A DNA stretch of 64,000 nucleotides from Pseudoalteromonas xiamenensis (GTDB lineage Bacteria > Pseudomonadota > Gammaproteobacteria > Enterobacterales > Alteromonadaceae), in NCBI RefSeq assembly GCF_042431545.1, contig NZ_JBHLYX010000003.1; one strand, written 5' to 3'. Both the position numbers and the translations under genes were made by a program. This document shows, one piece after another, positions 14,140 through 23,611 of this stretch; position 1 is the stretch's first letter; each line of letters begins with the position of its first letter. The notes below the pieces were generated by a model. That model saw only the letters and a list, made by a program, of their open reading frames with translations, did no database searches and had not been told where the DNA came from.

Positions 14140-16155
14140 ATGAAACTCAATCCTCGCCAAGATGAAGCGGTGAAATATATCAGTGGTCCGTGTCTGGTGC
14201 TTGCTGGCGCAGGCTCAGGTAAAACGCGTGTTATTACCAACAAAATTGCTTATCTAGTGCAAGAATGTGAGTACAAAGCGAAAAACATTGCGGCGGTGAC
14301 TTTTACGAATAAAGCCGCTCGTGAAATGCGTGAACGCGTTGCGCAAACGTTAGGTAAGCAAGATGCCAAAGGACTTTGGGTATCAACATTTCACACCCTT
14401 GGCCTTGAAATCATTAAAAAGGAAATTATAACGCTGGGCTATAAGCCTGGTTTTTCGCTTTTTGACGATCAAGATACCAATCAGCTGTTGGCGGAACTGA
14501 CTGAACCCGAATTGGAAAGAGACAAAGACTTACTCAATTTGTTGAAAAACCAAATCAGCAACTGGAAAAACGAATTGATTCTGCCTGAGCGTGCTATTCG
14601 CGAAGCCCGTGAAGCGCAAAAGGCACAGTTTGCTCAGCTTTATGCTCGTTATCAAATTCAGCTACGTGCCTATAATGCGCTTGATTTTGATGATCTGATT
14701 ATGATCCCAACCCTGCTTCTCAACCAATCTGTAGAAGTTCGGGAACGTTGGCAGGCACGTTTTCGCTACCTTCTAGTCGATGAATATCAAGACACGAACA
14801 CCAGTCAGTATCAGCTCGTTAAGTTGCTGGTTGGTGAGCGCGCGCGTTTCACTGTGGTAGGGGATGACGATCAATCCATTTATTCATGGCGTGGTGCGAA
14901 GCCACAAAACTTAGTGTTGTTGAAAAAAGACTTCCCGGGTCTTCGTCTGATTAAACTTGAGCAAAATTATCGAAGCAGTGGCCGAATTCTTAAGGCGGCC
15001 AACATTTTGATAGCGAACAACCCGCATGAGTTTGAAAAACAGTTATTTAGTGAATTAGGTTATGGTGAACCTCTGCGTGTTATTGCAACAAAAGATGAAG
15101 AACACGAGTCTGAGCGCGTTGTGGCGGAGATCATTTCCCATAAGTTTATGAATCGCACTAGTTTTAAAGATTACGCGATTTTATATCGAGGTAACCACCA
15201 AGCACGTGTATTTGAAAAGGCGTTGATGAGCAACCGCATACCATACAAACTCAGTGGTGGAATGTCCTTTTTTGGCCGTGCAGAAATCAAAGACATGATG
15301 GCGTATTTACGTATTTTGGTGAACCAAGATGATGATAATGCGTTTATTCGTATCGTTAATACGCCAAAGCGTGATATTGGACCCGTTACCTTGGAAAAGC
15401 TAGGGACGCTCGCCAATGAAAAGCACATCAGTTTGTTTGAGGCGTGTTTTGATCAAGAGCTCGCTGGACGACTAAACGGACGAGGTATGAATGCCCTGAT
15501 GGGATTTGCACGTTGGGTCGTCGAACTTTCTGACCGAGCAATGCGAGGCGATACATTAGATGCTGTGCGCGACATGGTTCGTGAAAGTAATTACGAAGCT
15601 TACTTGTACGAGTCATCAACGAGCGCAAAGGCTGCCGAAATGCGAATGAAGAACGTTTCGGAGCTCTATCGTTGGATAAGCGAAATGTTGTCAGGGGATG
15701 AAGATAATCCACCGATGACGCTACCGGAGGTCGTCAGCAAGCTCACGCTTCGAGATATGTTGGAGCGTAACGAAGGCGAAGATGAAAGTGATGCGGTGCA
15801 ATTGTTGACTCTGCATGCGTCTAAAGGTCTGGAATACCCGCACGTGTTCATGGTTGGCATGGAAGAAGGCTTACTGCCTCACCAAACCAGCATCGACGAA
15901 GACAATGTTGAAGAAGAACGCCGTCTGGCCTACGTCGGTATTACGCGTGCACAACAAACCTTGACGATGACGTATGCCAAAAGCCGACGTCAGTTTGGCG
16001 AAATGATCACACCAGAACTCAGTCGCTTTGTGGAAGAGTTACCGCAAGATGATTTGGCTATCGAAGGTAAACAACCGGTAAAAAGCCAAGAAGAGCGCAT
16101 GCAGCATGGGCAAAGCCGAGTCGCGGGTTTGCGGGCGATGTTAAAACGAGATTAG
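14140..16155 (+). CDS. rep: ATP-dependent DNA helicase Rep
   Basis: A 671-residue superfamily 1A 3'-5' helicase that helps forks pass protein obstacles. Motifs in order: LNPRQDEAV (Q motif), LAGAGSGKTRV (Walker A), TFTNKAAREM (Ia), LVDEYQDTN (II), VGDDDQSIYSWRG (III), QNYRSSGRI (IV), LLTLHASKGLEYPHV (V) and EERRLAYVGITRA (VI). The start at 14140 gives MKLNPRQDEAV, matching Rep proteins; the longer frame from 14074 adds 22 residues without similarity. UvrD and PcrA are the alternatives, but length and the N-terminal sequence favour Rep. Confidence 0.93.
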   Translation: MKLNPRQDEAVKYISGPCLVLAGAGSGKTRVITNKIAYLVQECEYKAKNIAAVTFTNKAAREMRERVAQTLGKQDAKGLWVSTFHTLGLEIIKKEIITLGYKPGFSLFDDQDTNQLLAELTEPELERDKDLLNLLKNQISNWKNELILPERAIREAREAQKAQFAQLYARYQIQLRAYNALDFDDLIMIPTLLLNQSVEVRERWQARFRYLLVDEYQDTNTSQYQLVKLLVGERARFTVVGDDDQSIYSWRGAKPQNLVLLKKDFPGLRLIKLEQNYRSSGRILKAANILIANNPHEFEKQLFSELGYGEPLRVIATKDEEHESERVVAEIISHKFMNRTSFKDYAILYRGNHQARVFEKALMSNRIPYKLSGGMSFFGRAEIKDMMAYLRILVNQDDDNAFIRIVNTPKRDIGPVTLEKLGTLANEKHISLFEACFDQELAGRLNGRGMNALMGFARWVVELSDRAMRGDTLDAVRDMVRESNYEAYLYESSTSAKAAEMRMKNVSELYRWISEMLSGDEDNPPMTLPEVVSKLTLRDMLERNEGEDESDAVQLLTLHASKGLEYPHVFMVGMEEGLLPHQTSIDEDNVEEERRLAYVGITRAQQTLTMTYAKSRRQFGEMITPELSRFVEELPQDDLAIEGKQPVKSQEERMQHGQSRVAGLRAMLKRD

Positions 16156-16190
16156 TGCTGATAGGCTATTTGGATTGCTCGTTGAATCTG

Positions 16191-18764
16191 TTATTCGGCG
16201 AGCAACTCACTGTCCGGTAAATCATACAAATTTTGAGCTTGTAAACTTTGTTGCTTACCAAAAAAGAGTTTCAAACCGTGTTTTTCGAGTAAGGTTTGAA
16301 AATTCAAAATCGCAGGGCCTTTAGCCACTACTTGAATGTGTTTACACGCGGTGACAGCCAAAATCCCTTTCAATTGCACTTCATAGCTCGATTGCTGTAA
16401 AACTCGTTTACTGAATGTAGAGCTGAGCAATACGTATTTAAAATCCAATTGGCTCACTAATGTCAAATCGCATCGGTCTTTTGCAAACTCATTAATCCCA
16501 ACTGCCACGCCACTTTGGGTGAGCAATTTGAGGTTTTCGAGTTGACGACTAGACGCAAAACGCACGTCCAACTCATTAAACAAAAGACACAGTTTGTACT
16601 GGCTTGCGTTCAAATGTTTTTGTAGTTGAGGGAAGGTGTGTTCTTCAAGCAATAATGTTGAGCATGAGAAAAGGGTATTTCCGTCGAATTGCTTTGACCA
16701 GTTTTGTGCTTCTTGAAGTAGCTTTAACTCAATTTCAATTTGTTCGTCTTTCTCTGCTGCAAATTTTTTGAGGATATCAAAACTCGTACTACCTAAAACG
16801 GGGTGTTCTCCGAAAGCCTCGAGTACGCGAATCTTAGCCCGTTTTCCATCGTTAGAATCGTCTAAGTTGCTTATCTCAGTTGAACGGAAATGGGTAGGCA
16901 GATCACATAAATGATGTTGTTCAGCGTGACGTTGGATGTTCTTGCCAGCCGTTAGGAGAGGATGATAGAACTCGAAACGTCCTCGGCCTGCATTTTTCGC
17001 ATAGTACATTGCCGCATCAGCATCGCGGATAATTTCGTCGGTATCTGCATAACGCTTGTTGCTGTAAGTTATCCCAATACTTGCACCACTTTGTACACAA
17101 ATACCTTTCATACAAAATGGCTTTTGCATTACTCGAATGATCCGTTTCGCGACATCTTCAGCTTGCTGTTTATCCGTTAAATGGTTTAACAGCACGACAA
17201 ATTCATCACCGGCTAAACGGGCCAACAGGTCGTGTTCACGAATACAATCGGCGAAGGATTGGCTGACACTTATCAAAAATTGATCGCCAGCATGATGGCC
17301 TAATTGATCGTTAATCTCTTTGAATTTATCAAGGTCGATAAACAAAACGGCAAAATGGTGGTCAGGATGGCGTTGATAAACCTGCAGTGTCCGCTCGAGC
17401 TGAGTTAGAAATAGACTGCGGTTTGGTAATCCGGTTAAAGAGTCATGGTGCGCATCGTGGTAAAGTTGCTGTTCAATTTTCTTACGTTCGTCAATCTGCA
17501 TTTGTAAATGCAAGTTGGTCTGGCGCAACTCTTTGGTTTTTTCGAGTACACGATGTTCCAGTTCTTGATAACTTGCTTTTAAGGCTTGATTGGCCAAATG
17601 CGTTTGCAAGACAGCCGCAATTTGATGCGAGACGAAGGAGATCAATTCCATGTCATCGTGATCAAATTCATATTTATGATCATACGCCTGACACGCGATC
17701 AGACCGATAACCCCTTGAGACGTTTTGAGTGGTGCGCCAAGCCAACTGGTTGCACGGTTTTCTTCAGGAACATGGACGGCTCGTTCAACAATCCCATTTT
17801 CAATCAACAACTTTGCACGGTGGCTATCAATTAATTGTACGCGCTCAGTGCTGATAACGAGTTCACTGTAGCCTTTGGCAAATTCGCGAGGTTTTGACGC
17901 TGCGGTTTTTTGATCCACACAATAAGGAAAAGTGAGCCAACCGGATTCTTTGTCATACAGCGCAATGTAGAGATTTTCTGCAAAGGTGATTGAACGAATG
18001 ATTTGATGGACTTGTAAGTAAACGTCTTCGATGTGTTCCGAGCTGGTTGCCAATTCCGCTATTTTAAAGAGAATTTGTTGGCGTTCTAACGCTTTCTTGC
18101 GATGATCAATTTCAGAATTGAGCGCTTCATTACTTTGCATCAGTGCACGTGTACGGATTTTGACTTCCGATTCGAGGAGTTCTCGTTTTTTCACACGTTC
18201 AATGGCTGTTGCAAGGTACAAAGACATCACTTCCAAGAGCTCAATTTGCTGATCTGAATAACTTTGTGTCGGATTGTAGCTCTGCGACACCATCACTCCG
18301 ATGATGGTTTTTTCTCGATAAATAGGCACCCCAACCCAGTGTTCAGCGGGTGAACCTAGCGCTTTAAAATGGCCATCTTTTACGGCATCTTGCATCGACT
18401 CTTTCGTATAGTAGACGGTTTCCCCCAGTCTAAAGACATGGCCCGTTACGCCTTCGCCAAACTGATTGGCCAGATGCATCGGTACTGAAATGCCATCCTT
18501 CTCATCAACGAAATAGGAGAGTTCAAGGGCTTGGGTAAATTGGTTTTGCAGAACGACGTAAAAGCTACGACTAGGTAAGTGTTGCTCAAGAATGTGGTGG
18601 ATTGCAGGATAGAGTAAGGTTAATTCAGGGACAGTGCTAGCTTGCTCTGATAATTGGATCAGTGCATTTTGGAGCTGATGGAGCTGTTTGTACTTTCTTA
18701 ACAGTGCTTGCAAACGGCGATTATGCCGAGCAAGTTTGTTATGCCCTGTTGTGGAATCGTCCAA
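16191..18764 (-). CDS. GAF-GAF-GGDEF protein with a degenerate EAL domain
   Basis: An 857-residue cytoplasmic signalling protein. Order: N-terminal helix, GAF 1 (about 30-190), GAF 2 (about 235-390), coiled coil (about 390-430), GGDEF domain (about 435-595) and a C-terminal EAL-like domain (about 640-850). The cyclase signature is LAGDEF, an accepted active variant, and no RxxD inhibitory site is evident before it. The EAL-like part keeps the fold pattern but has lost the catalytic residues: VGINEFAK replaces the Asp-Asp loop, YVLLSSTF replaces the KLD Lys segment, VVAKGPAI replaces AEGVE, and FFGKQQ replaces QGYLF. The likely output is cyclic-di-GMP synthesis controlled by GAF ligands. The start appears to be TTG with a weak ribosome-binding site, so the N-terminus is uncertain by a few residues. 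Confidence 0.88.
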   Translation of the reverse strand: MDDSTTGHNKLARHNRRLQALLRKYKQLHQLQNALIQLSEQASTVPELTLLYPAIHHILEQHLPSRSFYVVLQNQFTQALELSYFVDEKDGISVPMHLANQFGEGVTGHVFRLGETVYYTKESMQDAVKDGHFKALGSPAEHWVGVPIYREKTIIGVMVSQSYNPTQSYSDQQIELLEVMSLYLATAIERVKKRELLESEVKIRTRALMQSNEALNSEIDHRKKALERQQILFKIAELATSSEHIEDVYLQVHQIIRSITFAENLYIALYDKESGWLTFPYCVDQKTAASKPREFAKGYSELVISTERVQLIDSHRAKLLIENGIVERAVHVPEENRATSWLGAPLKTSQGVIGLIACQAYDHKYEFDHDDMELISFVSHQIAAVLQTHLANQALKASYQELEHRVLEKTKELRQTNLHLQMQIDERKKIEQQLYHDAHHDSLTGLPNRSLFLTQLERTLQVYQRHPDHHFAVLFIDLDKFKEINDQLGHHAGDQFLISVSQSFADCIREHDLLARLAGDEFVVLLNHLTDKQQAEDVAKRIIRVMQKPFCMKGICVQSGASIGITYSNKRYADTDEIIRDADAAMYYAKNAGRGRFEFYHPLLTAGKNIQRHAEQHHLCDLPTHFRSTEISNLDDSNDGKRAKIRVLEAFGEHPVLGSTSFDILKKFAAEKDEQIEIELKLLQEAQNWSKQFDGNTLFSCSTLLLEEHTFPQLQKHLNASQYKLCLLFNELDVRFASSRQLENLKLLTQSGVAVGINEFAKDRCDLTLVSQLDFKYVLLSSTFSKRVLQQSSYEVQLKGILAVTACKHIQVVAKGPAILNFQTLLEKHGLKLFFGKQQSLQAQNLYDLPDSELLAE

Positions 18765-18869
18765 TGATATTAACCGATTATTATTGTTTAATTATTATTC
18801 ACTATAATTTCACTTATTGCAGCGAAAAGTCAAGTTTTAAACGGTTTTAGTTGTGTTTCTCGAGGAGGG

Positions 18870-18896
18870 AAAAAGGGCCTAATTTAGGCCCTTTTT
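18870..18896 (-). terminator. Terminator after the cytochrome c5 gene
   Basis: A near-perfect palindrome, AAAAAGGGCCTAA/TTAGGCCCTTTTT, has a T run on each strand side. It starts 4 bp after the cytochrome c5 stop and could act in both directions. Confidence 0.85.
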
Positions 18897-18900
18897 GGGA

Positions 18901-19293
18901 TTACTTTGATGACATAAATTCGATTGCCGCAGCAAGCTCGTCATCGCTACAGTTCATACATGTACCACGTGGTGGCATTGAGTTAAAACCGTTGATAGCG
19001 TGATTAAGTAATACGTCTTTGCCTTTTGCTAGACGAGGTTCCCAATCGGCGTGCGCTTTTGGCGCGCCAAGTGCACCTGTACCGTGACAGGCGAAACATG
19101 CCGCTTGATATACTTGCTCGCCAGAACGAGGACCAGTCGGCTCAGCTGCAGCAGCTGATTCAGCGCCTGCAAGGTATACAGAACCAACAGGCTCTAGACG
19201 CTGTTTGATTGCATCTTCTGTTAGTGAATTGTCATAAGGCTGTGCAAACACAGCGGTAGATAGCAATAATAATGCTGCTGAAAGTTTTTTCAT
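18901..19293 (-). CDS. Cytochrome c5 family monoheme protein
   Basis: A 130-residue periplasmic electron carrier. It has a signal peptide (about 1-18, ending VFA), one heme motif CFACHGTG near residue 68, the axial Met region FNSMPPRG near 106, and a CMNC pair at about 113-116 that forms the extra disulfide typical of cytochromes c5. It probably passes electrons to terminal oxidases. It has its own terminator and about 200 bp of AT-rich DNA upstream. Confidence 0.9.
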   Translation of the reverse strand: MKKLSAALLLLSTAVFAQPYDNSLTEDAIKQRLEPVGSVYLAGAESAAAAEPTGPRSGEQVYQAACFACHGTGALGAPKAHADWEPRLAKGKDVLLNHAINGFNSMPPRGTCMNCSDDELAAAIEFMSSK

Positions 19294-19493
19294 TTTGCCT
19301 TGCTCACTTCGATTTGCACGTGATATTCACGAGCTGACCCAAATGCGGGTGATTATAACGTCACCAATCGATTTATAAAACGTAAACTTAAGTATATCTT
19401 CGCAAAAAATACAATTATTTGTGCCATCGCAAACAAATGTCGGCTTTTTTGGCCTTTTAATGGGCACAAGTCGATCGTTTATTTACGCGATTT

Positions 19494-20150
19494 TTACTTG
19501 CACATTTTTAATACTTGATTAACCAGTTTTTCAAGTCCAGTGTTGGCTTCAACGATTGATTGAGCCAGCATATAAGCAGGTGTACTCACAACCTGATGCT
19601 TTTCGTCAATGACGATTTCATCCACTAAACACGTGACATGAGAGCCACCCATTGCTTCGATTGCGGTAGCTGTGTCCGTATCATTGCCAATGGTTAGTTG
19701 TACGCCTTGACCATACACTTGTGGAATGAGAGCTGGCGCAATGCACGCATAGCCTGCCGGTTTTCCCGCTTGTGCAAAAGCATGACATACAGTGAAAACG
19801 TCCTCGTGAATAACCATGTTTGCGCCGCTAAGTGCAAAATCACACAGGTTTTTGGCTGCGCCAAATCCGCCGGGCACAAGTAGTGCGTCAAAGTCTGCAA
19901 CATTGAGTTCACGCAGAGACTTCACTTCACCACGTGCAATGCGTGCCGATTCAACGAGCACATTTCTATTTTGCGCCATGACTTCACCAGACAAATGGTT
20001 AATGGTATGCAGCTGGTCTATGTCCGGAGCAAAACACTGGTAATGAGCACCAGCTTTTGCAATATGTAAAAGCGTGAGCACAGATTCATGAATTTCCGCA
20101 CCATCAAAAACGCCACACCCAGAGAGAATTACCGCAACACGTTTCATCAT
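19494..20150 (-). CDS. elbB: Isoprenoid biosynthesis glyoxalase ElbB (DJ-1/PfpI superfamily)
   Basis: A 218-residue class I glutamine-amidotransferase-like protein. It opens VAVILSGCGVFDGAEIHE, has the LLVPGGFGAAKNLCDFA strand near residue 90, and the nucleophile-elbow region KPAGYACIAPAL near residue 130. Members named ElbB have been linked to isoprenoid synthesis and have weak glyoxalase activity; the physiological role is unclear. The ATG at 20150 and the one just after it are both possible starts. It is divergent from the polA side, with 568 bp between. Confidence 0.9.
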   Translation of the reverse strand: MMKRVAVILSGCGVFDGAEIHESVLTLLHIAKAGAHYQCFAPDIDQLHTINHLSGEVMAQNRNVLVESARIARGEVKSLRELNVADFDALLVPGGFGAAKNLCDFALSGANMVIHEDVFTVCHAFAQAGKPAGYACIAPALIPQVYGQGVQLTIGNDTDTATAIEAMGGSHVTCLVDEIVIDEKHQVVSTPAYMLAQSIVEANTGLEKLVNQVLKMCK

Positions 20151-20376
20151 GTTTGTCCTTTAAATGGTTTAATTGCTGCTAGTTTAGCATTAATTCAGGG
20201 TCGTTTTGATGAAACTCGCTGTTTAGATTAATTTCAGTAGTAACGCTTACGAGTTCGTAGTTAAACAAAATAACTTTGGTTGTTTCTTGTGCGAGAAACG
20301 GTGTTGATCACAGGTTGAATCGGCTATATGCCGAACGGCAAAAGGGCTTACAATAAAAAATTATAAAGGATCTACT

Positions 20377-20406
20377 TTGATCTTTGATCCAATGTGGTAG
20401 TATACC
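20377..20406 (+). promoter_or_regulatory. Strong promoter-like element far upstream of polA, overlapping GATC sites
   Basis: TTGATC, 18 bp, TATACC; TAGTAT just before is an alternative -10. Three GATC sites (20369, 20379, 20386) lie within 21 bp over the -35 region. The expected start is about 20410-20413. polA has a closer promoter of its own, so this one probably drives a separate RNA or a long leader. Confidence 0.5.
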
Positions 20407-20411
20407 CGTCC

Positions 20412-20590
20412 GCTCAATAAAAAGCGGTCATAAAATGTGCTAAATAATAGAGCTTAAAACTCGTTTTCCACATTCAACGGAATAATAATAATAACGAAAG
20501 CCGTACCATTATTCCTTTTAAATCCAATGAATTACAGGTCCTCTTGGGAAGCGCTTTACGCTCAGTTCCTAGAGTCTTTTGTGTTTGTCT
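20412..20590 (+). ncRNA. Candidate small RNA or leader upstream of polA
   Basis: From the predicted start, the next 180 nt contain two structured elements. One is an 8-bp stem GGAATAAT/ATTATTCC (20479-20515) followed by TTTT. The other is a long imperfect hairpin CTCTTGGGAAGCG/CGCTCAGTTCCTAGAG (20541-20574) followed by TCTTTTGTGTTTG, which looks like an intrinsic terminator. No open reading frame of note is present. I do not recognise a family; it is not 6S RNA. It could be an independent small RNA or an attenuator for polA. Confidence 0.4.
20464..20472 (+). promoter_or_regulatory. DnaA-box-like site (one mismatch)
   Basis: TTTTCCACA differs by one base from the DnaA consensus. It is weak alone but lies 125 bp from a perfect box. 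Confidence 0.3.
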
Positions 20591-20596
20591 ACAAAG

Positions 20597-20605
20597 TTAT
20601 CCACA
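20597..20605 (+). promoter_or_regulatory. Perfect DnaA box upstream of polA
   Basis: TTATCCACA is the high-affinity DnaA box sequence (R1/R4 type). It lies about 70 bp before the predicted polA -10. A single box can arise by chance, but upstream of the DNA polymerase I gene it may link polA transcription to DnaA. Confidence 0.5.
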
Positions 20606-20674
20606 GATTATGCAGCCCGTAAAGTAAGACATCTTGGGTATTTCAAAGCTCGTTTTCTAACGGTTGCTATGGCA

Positions 20675-20683
20675 TGCTATAAC
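20675..20683 (+). promoter_or_regulatory. Extended -10 promoter of polA
   Basis: TGCTATAAC is an extended -10 (TG, one base, TATAAC) with no good -35. The expected start is about 20690, giving a leader of about 30 nt. Confidence 0.5.
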
Positions 20684-20718
20684 CTATTCATCTTTGTTTC
20701 TTTCAGGATCCCTTCTTT

Positions 20719-23466
20719 ATGTCAAAGATCCCTCAAAATCCACTTATTTTGGTTGATGGTTCATCCTACTTATTTCGTGCTTATCACTCACCACCGCACC
20801 TGACTAACTCAAAAGGCGAAGCCACGGGGGCTATCTACGGTGTGGTCAATATGTTGAAAAGTTTGATAAAGCAATATCAACCTTCGCACATGGCCGTGAT
20901 CTTTGATGCTAAAGGTAAGACGTTTAGAAACGATCTATACAGCGAATATAAAGCGCACCGTCCACCTATGCCGGACGATTTACGTACCCAAATCGCACCA
21001 TTGCATGAGATCATTAAAGCGATGGGCTTTCCGCTTATCAGCATAGAAGGCGTTGAAGCGGATGACGTAATTGGTACGTTTGCACGCATTGCGTCTGAGC
21101 AAAAGCGTCATGTACTTATATCCACGGGTGATAAGGACATGGCACAGCTCGTCGATGAGCACGTGACACTCATTAATACCATGACAGATACGATTTCCGA
21201 TCCTGACATGGTGAAAGAAAAATTTGGTGTGGGACCTGAGCTCATCATTGATTATCTTGCTTTAATGGGTGACAAGGTCGACAACATTCCTGGTGTTGAG
21301 GGCTGTGGACCAAAAACGGCGGTTAAATGGCTGCAACAGTACGGATCGTTACAAGGCGTAATAGATCATGCGCACGAAGTCAAAGGTAAGATTGGCGAGA
21401 AGCTTCAACGAGCACTCACACAGTTACCGCTGAGCTATGAATTGGCTACGATCAAATTAGATGTTGAGGTCGACAACGATCTTGAATCACTGATTTTAAA
21501 AGAGCAAAACAATGATGCTTTAATTGAATTGTACGGTCAGTGTGAGTTTAAGCGTTGGCTTGCGGAGTTGTTAGATGGCAGTGCTACCGCGAAACAAGCG
21601 GCTACAGTTGACCGCTCTGCGGTCGCTGAAGATGAGCCAAATACAGTGGTTGTGGAAGCTCACTATGAAACGATCCTTACCGAAACTCAGCTAAAAACAT
21701 GGTGTGACAAACTGAAAGCGGCAAAGGTGTTCGCTTTTGACACCGAAACGACCAGTTTGGATTATATGGAAGCAAAGCTTGTCGGGATGAGTTTCGCTGT
21801 GGCAGCAGGGGATGCCGCGTATCTACCTTTAACTCACGATTACGTTGGCGTACCGGAGCAGCTACCTCTCGATCTTGTGTTATCGCACATGGCACCAATC
21901 CTTGCGGATAAACAACTGCTTAAGATTGGCCAAAACTTGAAGTACGACAAAAGCGTGCTTGCGCAGGCAAACATCGAGTTAGATGGGATTGCGTTTGATA
22001 CGATGTTGGAATCGTATGTGTTTAACAGTGTAGGTACACGACATGACATGGATTCGCTAGCGCTCAAATATTTAGGCTACAAAACAGTGAGTTTTGAAGA
22101 CATTGCAGGAAAAGGCAAAAACCAGCTTACGTTTAATCAAATCGAGTTAGAGAAAGCGGCATTTTACGCGGCTGAAGACGCGGATGTAACGTATCGACTG
22201 CATGAGGCATTGTGGCCTAAATTGGCTGCCGAGACGCCACTAATGAGTGTCTTTACTGAAATTGAATTGCCTCTACTGAGTGTACTTTCAGACATCGAAC
22301 GCACTGGTGTTGCGATTGACGTTGATATGTTAGGAGCACAAAGCAAGCACATTGCAGAACGATTGATTGAGCTTGAACAACAAGCACATGAAATTGCAGA
22401 AGAGCCATTCAATCTAAGTTCGACAAAGCAACTCCAGCATATCTTGTTTGAAAAACTGGGTTTGCCAATCGTTAAGAAAACACCAAAAGGTGCACCATCT
22501 ACGGCTGAAGAGGTATTGCAAGAGTTAGCGCACGATTATCCATTGCCTAAAATTATTATGGAGCATCGCGGCCTGTCGAAATTGAAGTCGACCTACACGG
22601 ACAAATTACCGTTGATGGTGAATGCGCATACAGGTCGTGTGCACACGTCTTACCATCAGGCAGTAACCGCAACTGGTCGCTTAAGCTCAACAGATCCGAA
22701 CTTGCAGAACATTCCAATCCGTAGTGAAGAAGGGCGTCGAATTCGAGAAGCATTTATTGCCTCCGAAGGTCATCAAATTGTTGCCGCGGACTACAGTCAA
22801 ATCGAACTGCGGATCATGGCGCACTTATCGCAGGATAAAGGTCTGCTCAATGCGTTTGCACAAGGCCAAGACGTTCACAGCGCAACTGCCGCAGAAGTTT
22901 TTGCGGTGAGTTTAGACGACGTCACGACGGATATGCGTCGAAAAGCGAAAGCCGTTAACTTTGGCTTGATTTACGGAATGTCTGCATTTGGTCTGTCTCG
23001 TCAATTGGATGTACCGCGAGCAGAAGCACAGCATTACATCGATAAATATTTCGAACGTTTCCCAGGCGTACTAGAGTACATGGAATCCACGCGTCAAAAA
23101 GCGTCTGAAAATGGGTATGTCGAAACGTTGTTTGGTCGCCGTTTGTACTTGCCTGACATTAACGCGCGAAATGGCGCAGCTCGAAAAGCGGCTGAACGTG
23201 CAGCAATCAATGCGCCAATGCAAGGGACCGCTGCTGATATCATCAAACGAGCGATGATTGCGGTGCATGACTGGTTGAAAACAACCAACAAAGACGAAAT
23301 TAAAATGCTTATGCAAGTACACGATGAATTAGTCTTTGAAATCCGCGCCGATAAAGTTGACGAGTACAAGCAACATATATGTGAGTTGATGTCGAATGCG
23401 GCTAAGTTAGATGTTCCACTTTTAGTGGAAGCGGATAGTGGCGACAACTGGCAACAAGCACATTAG
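20719..23466 (+). CDS. polA: DNA polymerase I
   Basis: A 915-residue enzyme that removes RNA primers and fills gaps in replication and repair. Three domains are present: 5' nuclease (about 1-290; LVDGSSYLFRAY, IEGVEADDVIGT, STGDKDMAQL, MGDKVDNIPGV), 3'-5' proofreading exonuclease (about 320-500) and polymerase (about 510-915). The exonuclease has FAFDTETTSLDYM, LKIGQNLKYD and a late YAAEDADVTYRL, so its catalytic acids are kept and proofreading should be active. The polymerase shows motif A DYSQIELRIMAHLS, motif B KAVNFGLIYGM and motif C MQVHDELVFEI. Length and order match Escherichia coli Pol I. A small RNA gene follows, as spf follows polA in enterics. Confidence 0.97.
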   Translation: MSKIPQNPLILVDGSSYLFRAYHSPPHLTNSKGEATGAIYGVVNMLKSLIKQYQPSHMAVIFDAKGKTFRNDLYSEYKAHRPPMPDDLRTQIAPLHEIIKAMGFPLISIEGVEADDVIGTFARIASEQKRHVLISTGDKDMAQLVDEHVTLINTMTDTISDPDMVKEKFGVGPELIIDYLALMGDKVDNIPGVEGCGPKTAVKWLQQYGSLQGVIDHAHEVKGKIGEKLQRALTQLPLSYELATIKLDVEVDNDLESLILKEQNNDALIELYGQCEFKRWLAELLDGSATAKQAATVDRSAVAEDEPNTVVVEAHYETILTETQLKTWCDKLKAAKVFAFDTETTSLDYMEAKLVGMSFAVAAGDAAYLPLTHDYVGVPEQLPLDLVLSHMAPILADKQLLKIGQNLKYDKSVLAQANIELDGIAFDTMLESYVFNSVGTRHDMDSLALKYLGYKTVSFEDIAGKGKNQLTFNQIELEKAAFYAAEDADVTYRLHEALWPKLAAETPLMSVFTEIELPLLSVLSDIERTGVAIDVDMLGAQSKHIAERLIELEQQAHEIAEEPFNLSSTKQLQHILFEKLGLPIVKKTPKGAPSTAEEVLQELAHDYPLPKIIMEHRGLSKLKSTYTDKLPLMVNAHTGRVHTSYHQAVTATGRLSSTDPNLQNIPIRSEEGRRIREAFIASEGHQIVAADYSQIELRIMAHLSQDKGLLNAFAQGQDVHSATAAEVFAVSLDDVTTDMRRKAKAVNFGLIYGMSAFGLSRQLDVPRAEAQHYIDKYFERFPGVLEYMESTRQKASENGYVETLFGRRLYLPDINARNGAARKAAERAAINAPMQGTAADIIKRAMIAVHDWLKTTNKDEIKMLMQVHDELVFEIRADKVDEYKQHICELMSNAAKLDVPLLVEADSGDNWQQAH

Positions 23467-23611
23467 TCCCAATCAAGGTCTGGGGAGCAAAGAACGCGTC
23501 ATCTTTAACAAAATGTAAGTCGCTATAAATTATTGTAGCCAAAACATCAAATAGGCCTATATTTTGCTTGGAAGTGTTTATTTCTGGATGGCTATTTGCT
23601 AGAGTGCGCGC

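Noticed and set aside
20412..20590. 6S RNA
   Set aside because: The long open central bubble and closing stem of 6S RNA are not evident, and zapA/ygfA genes are not adjacent.
20464..20605. Replication origin
   Set aside because: Only one perfect and one near DnaA box, with no clustered boxes, no AT-rich 13-mers and no dnaA, gidA or parAB genes nearby.
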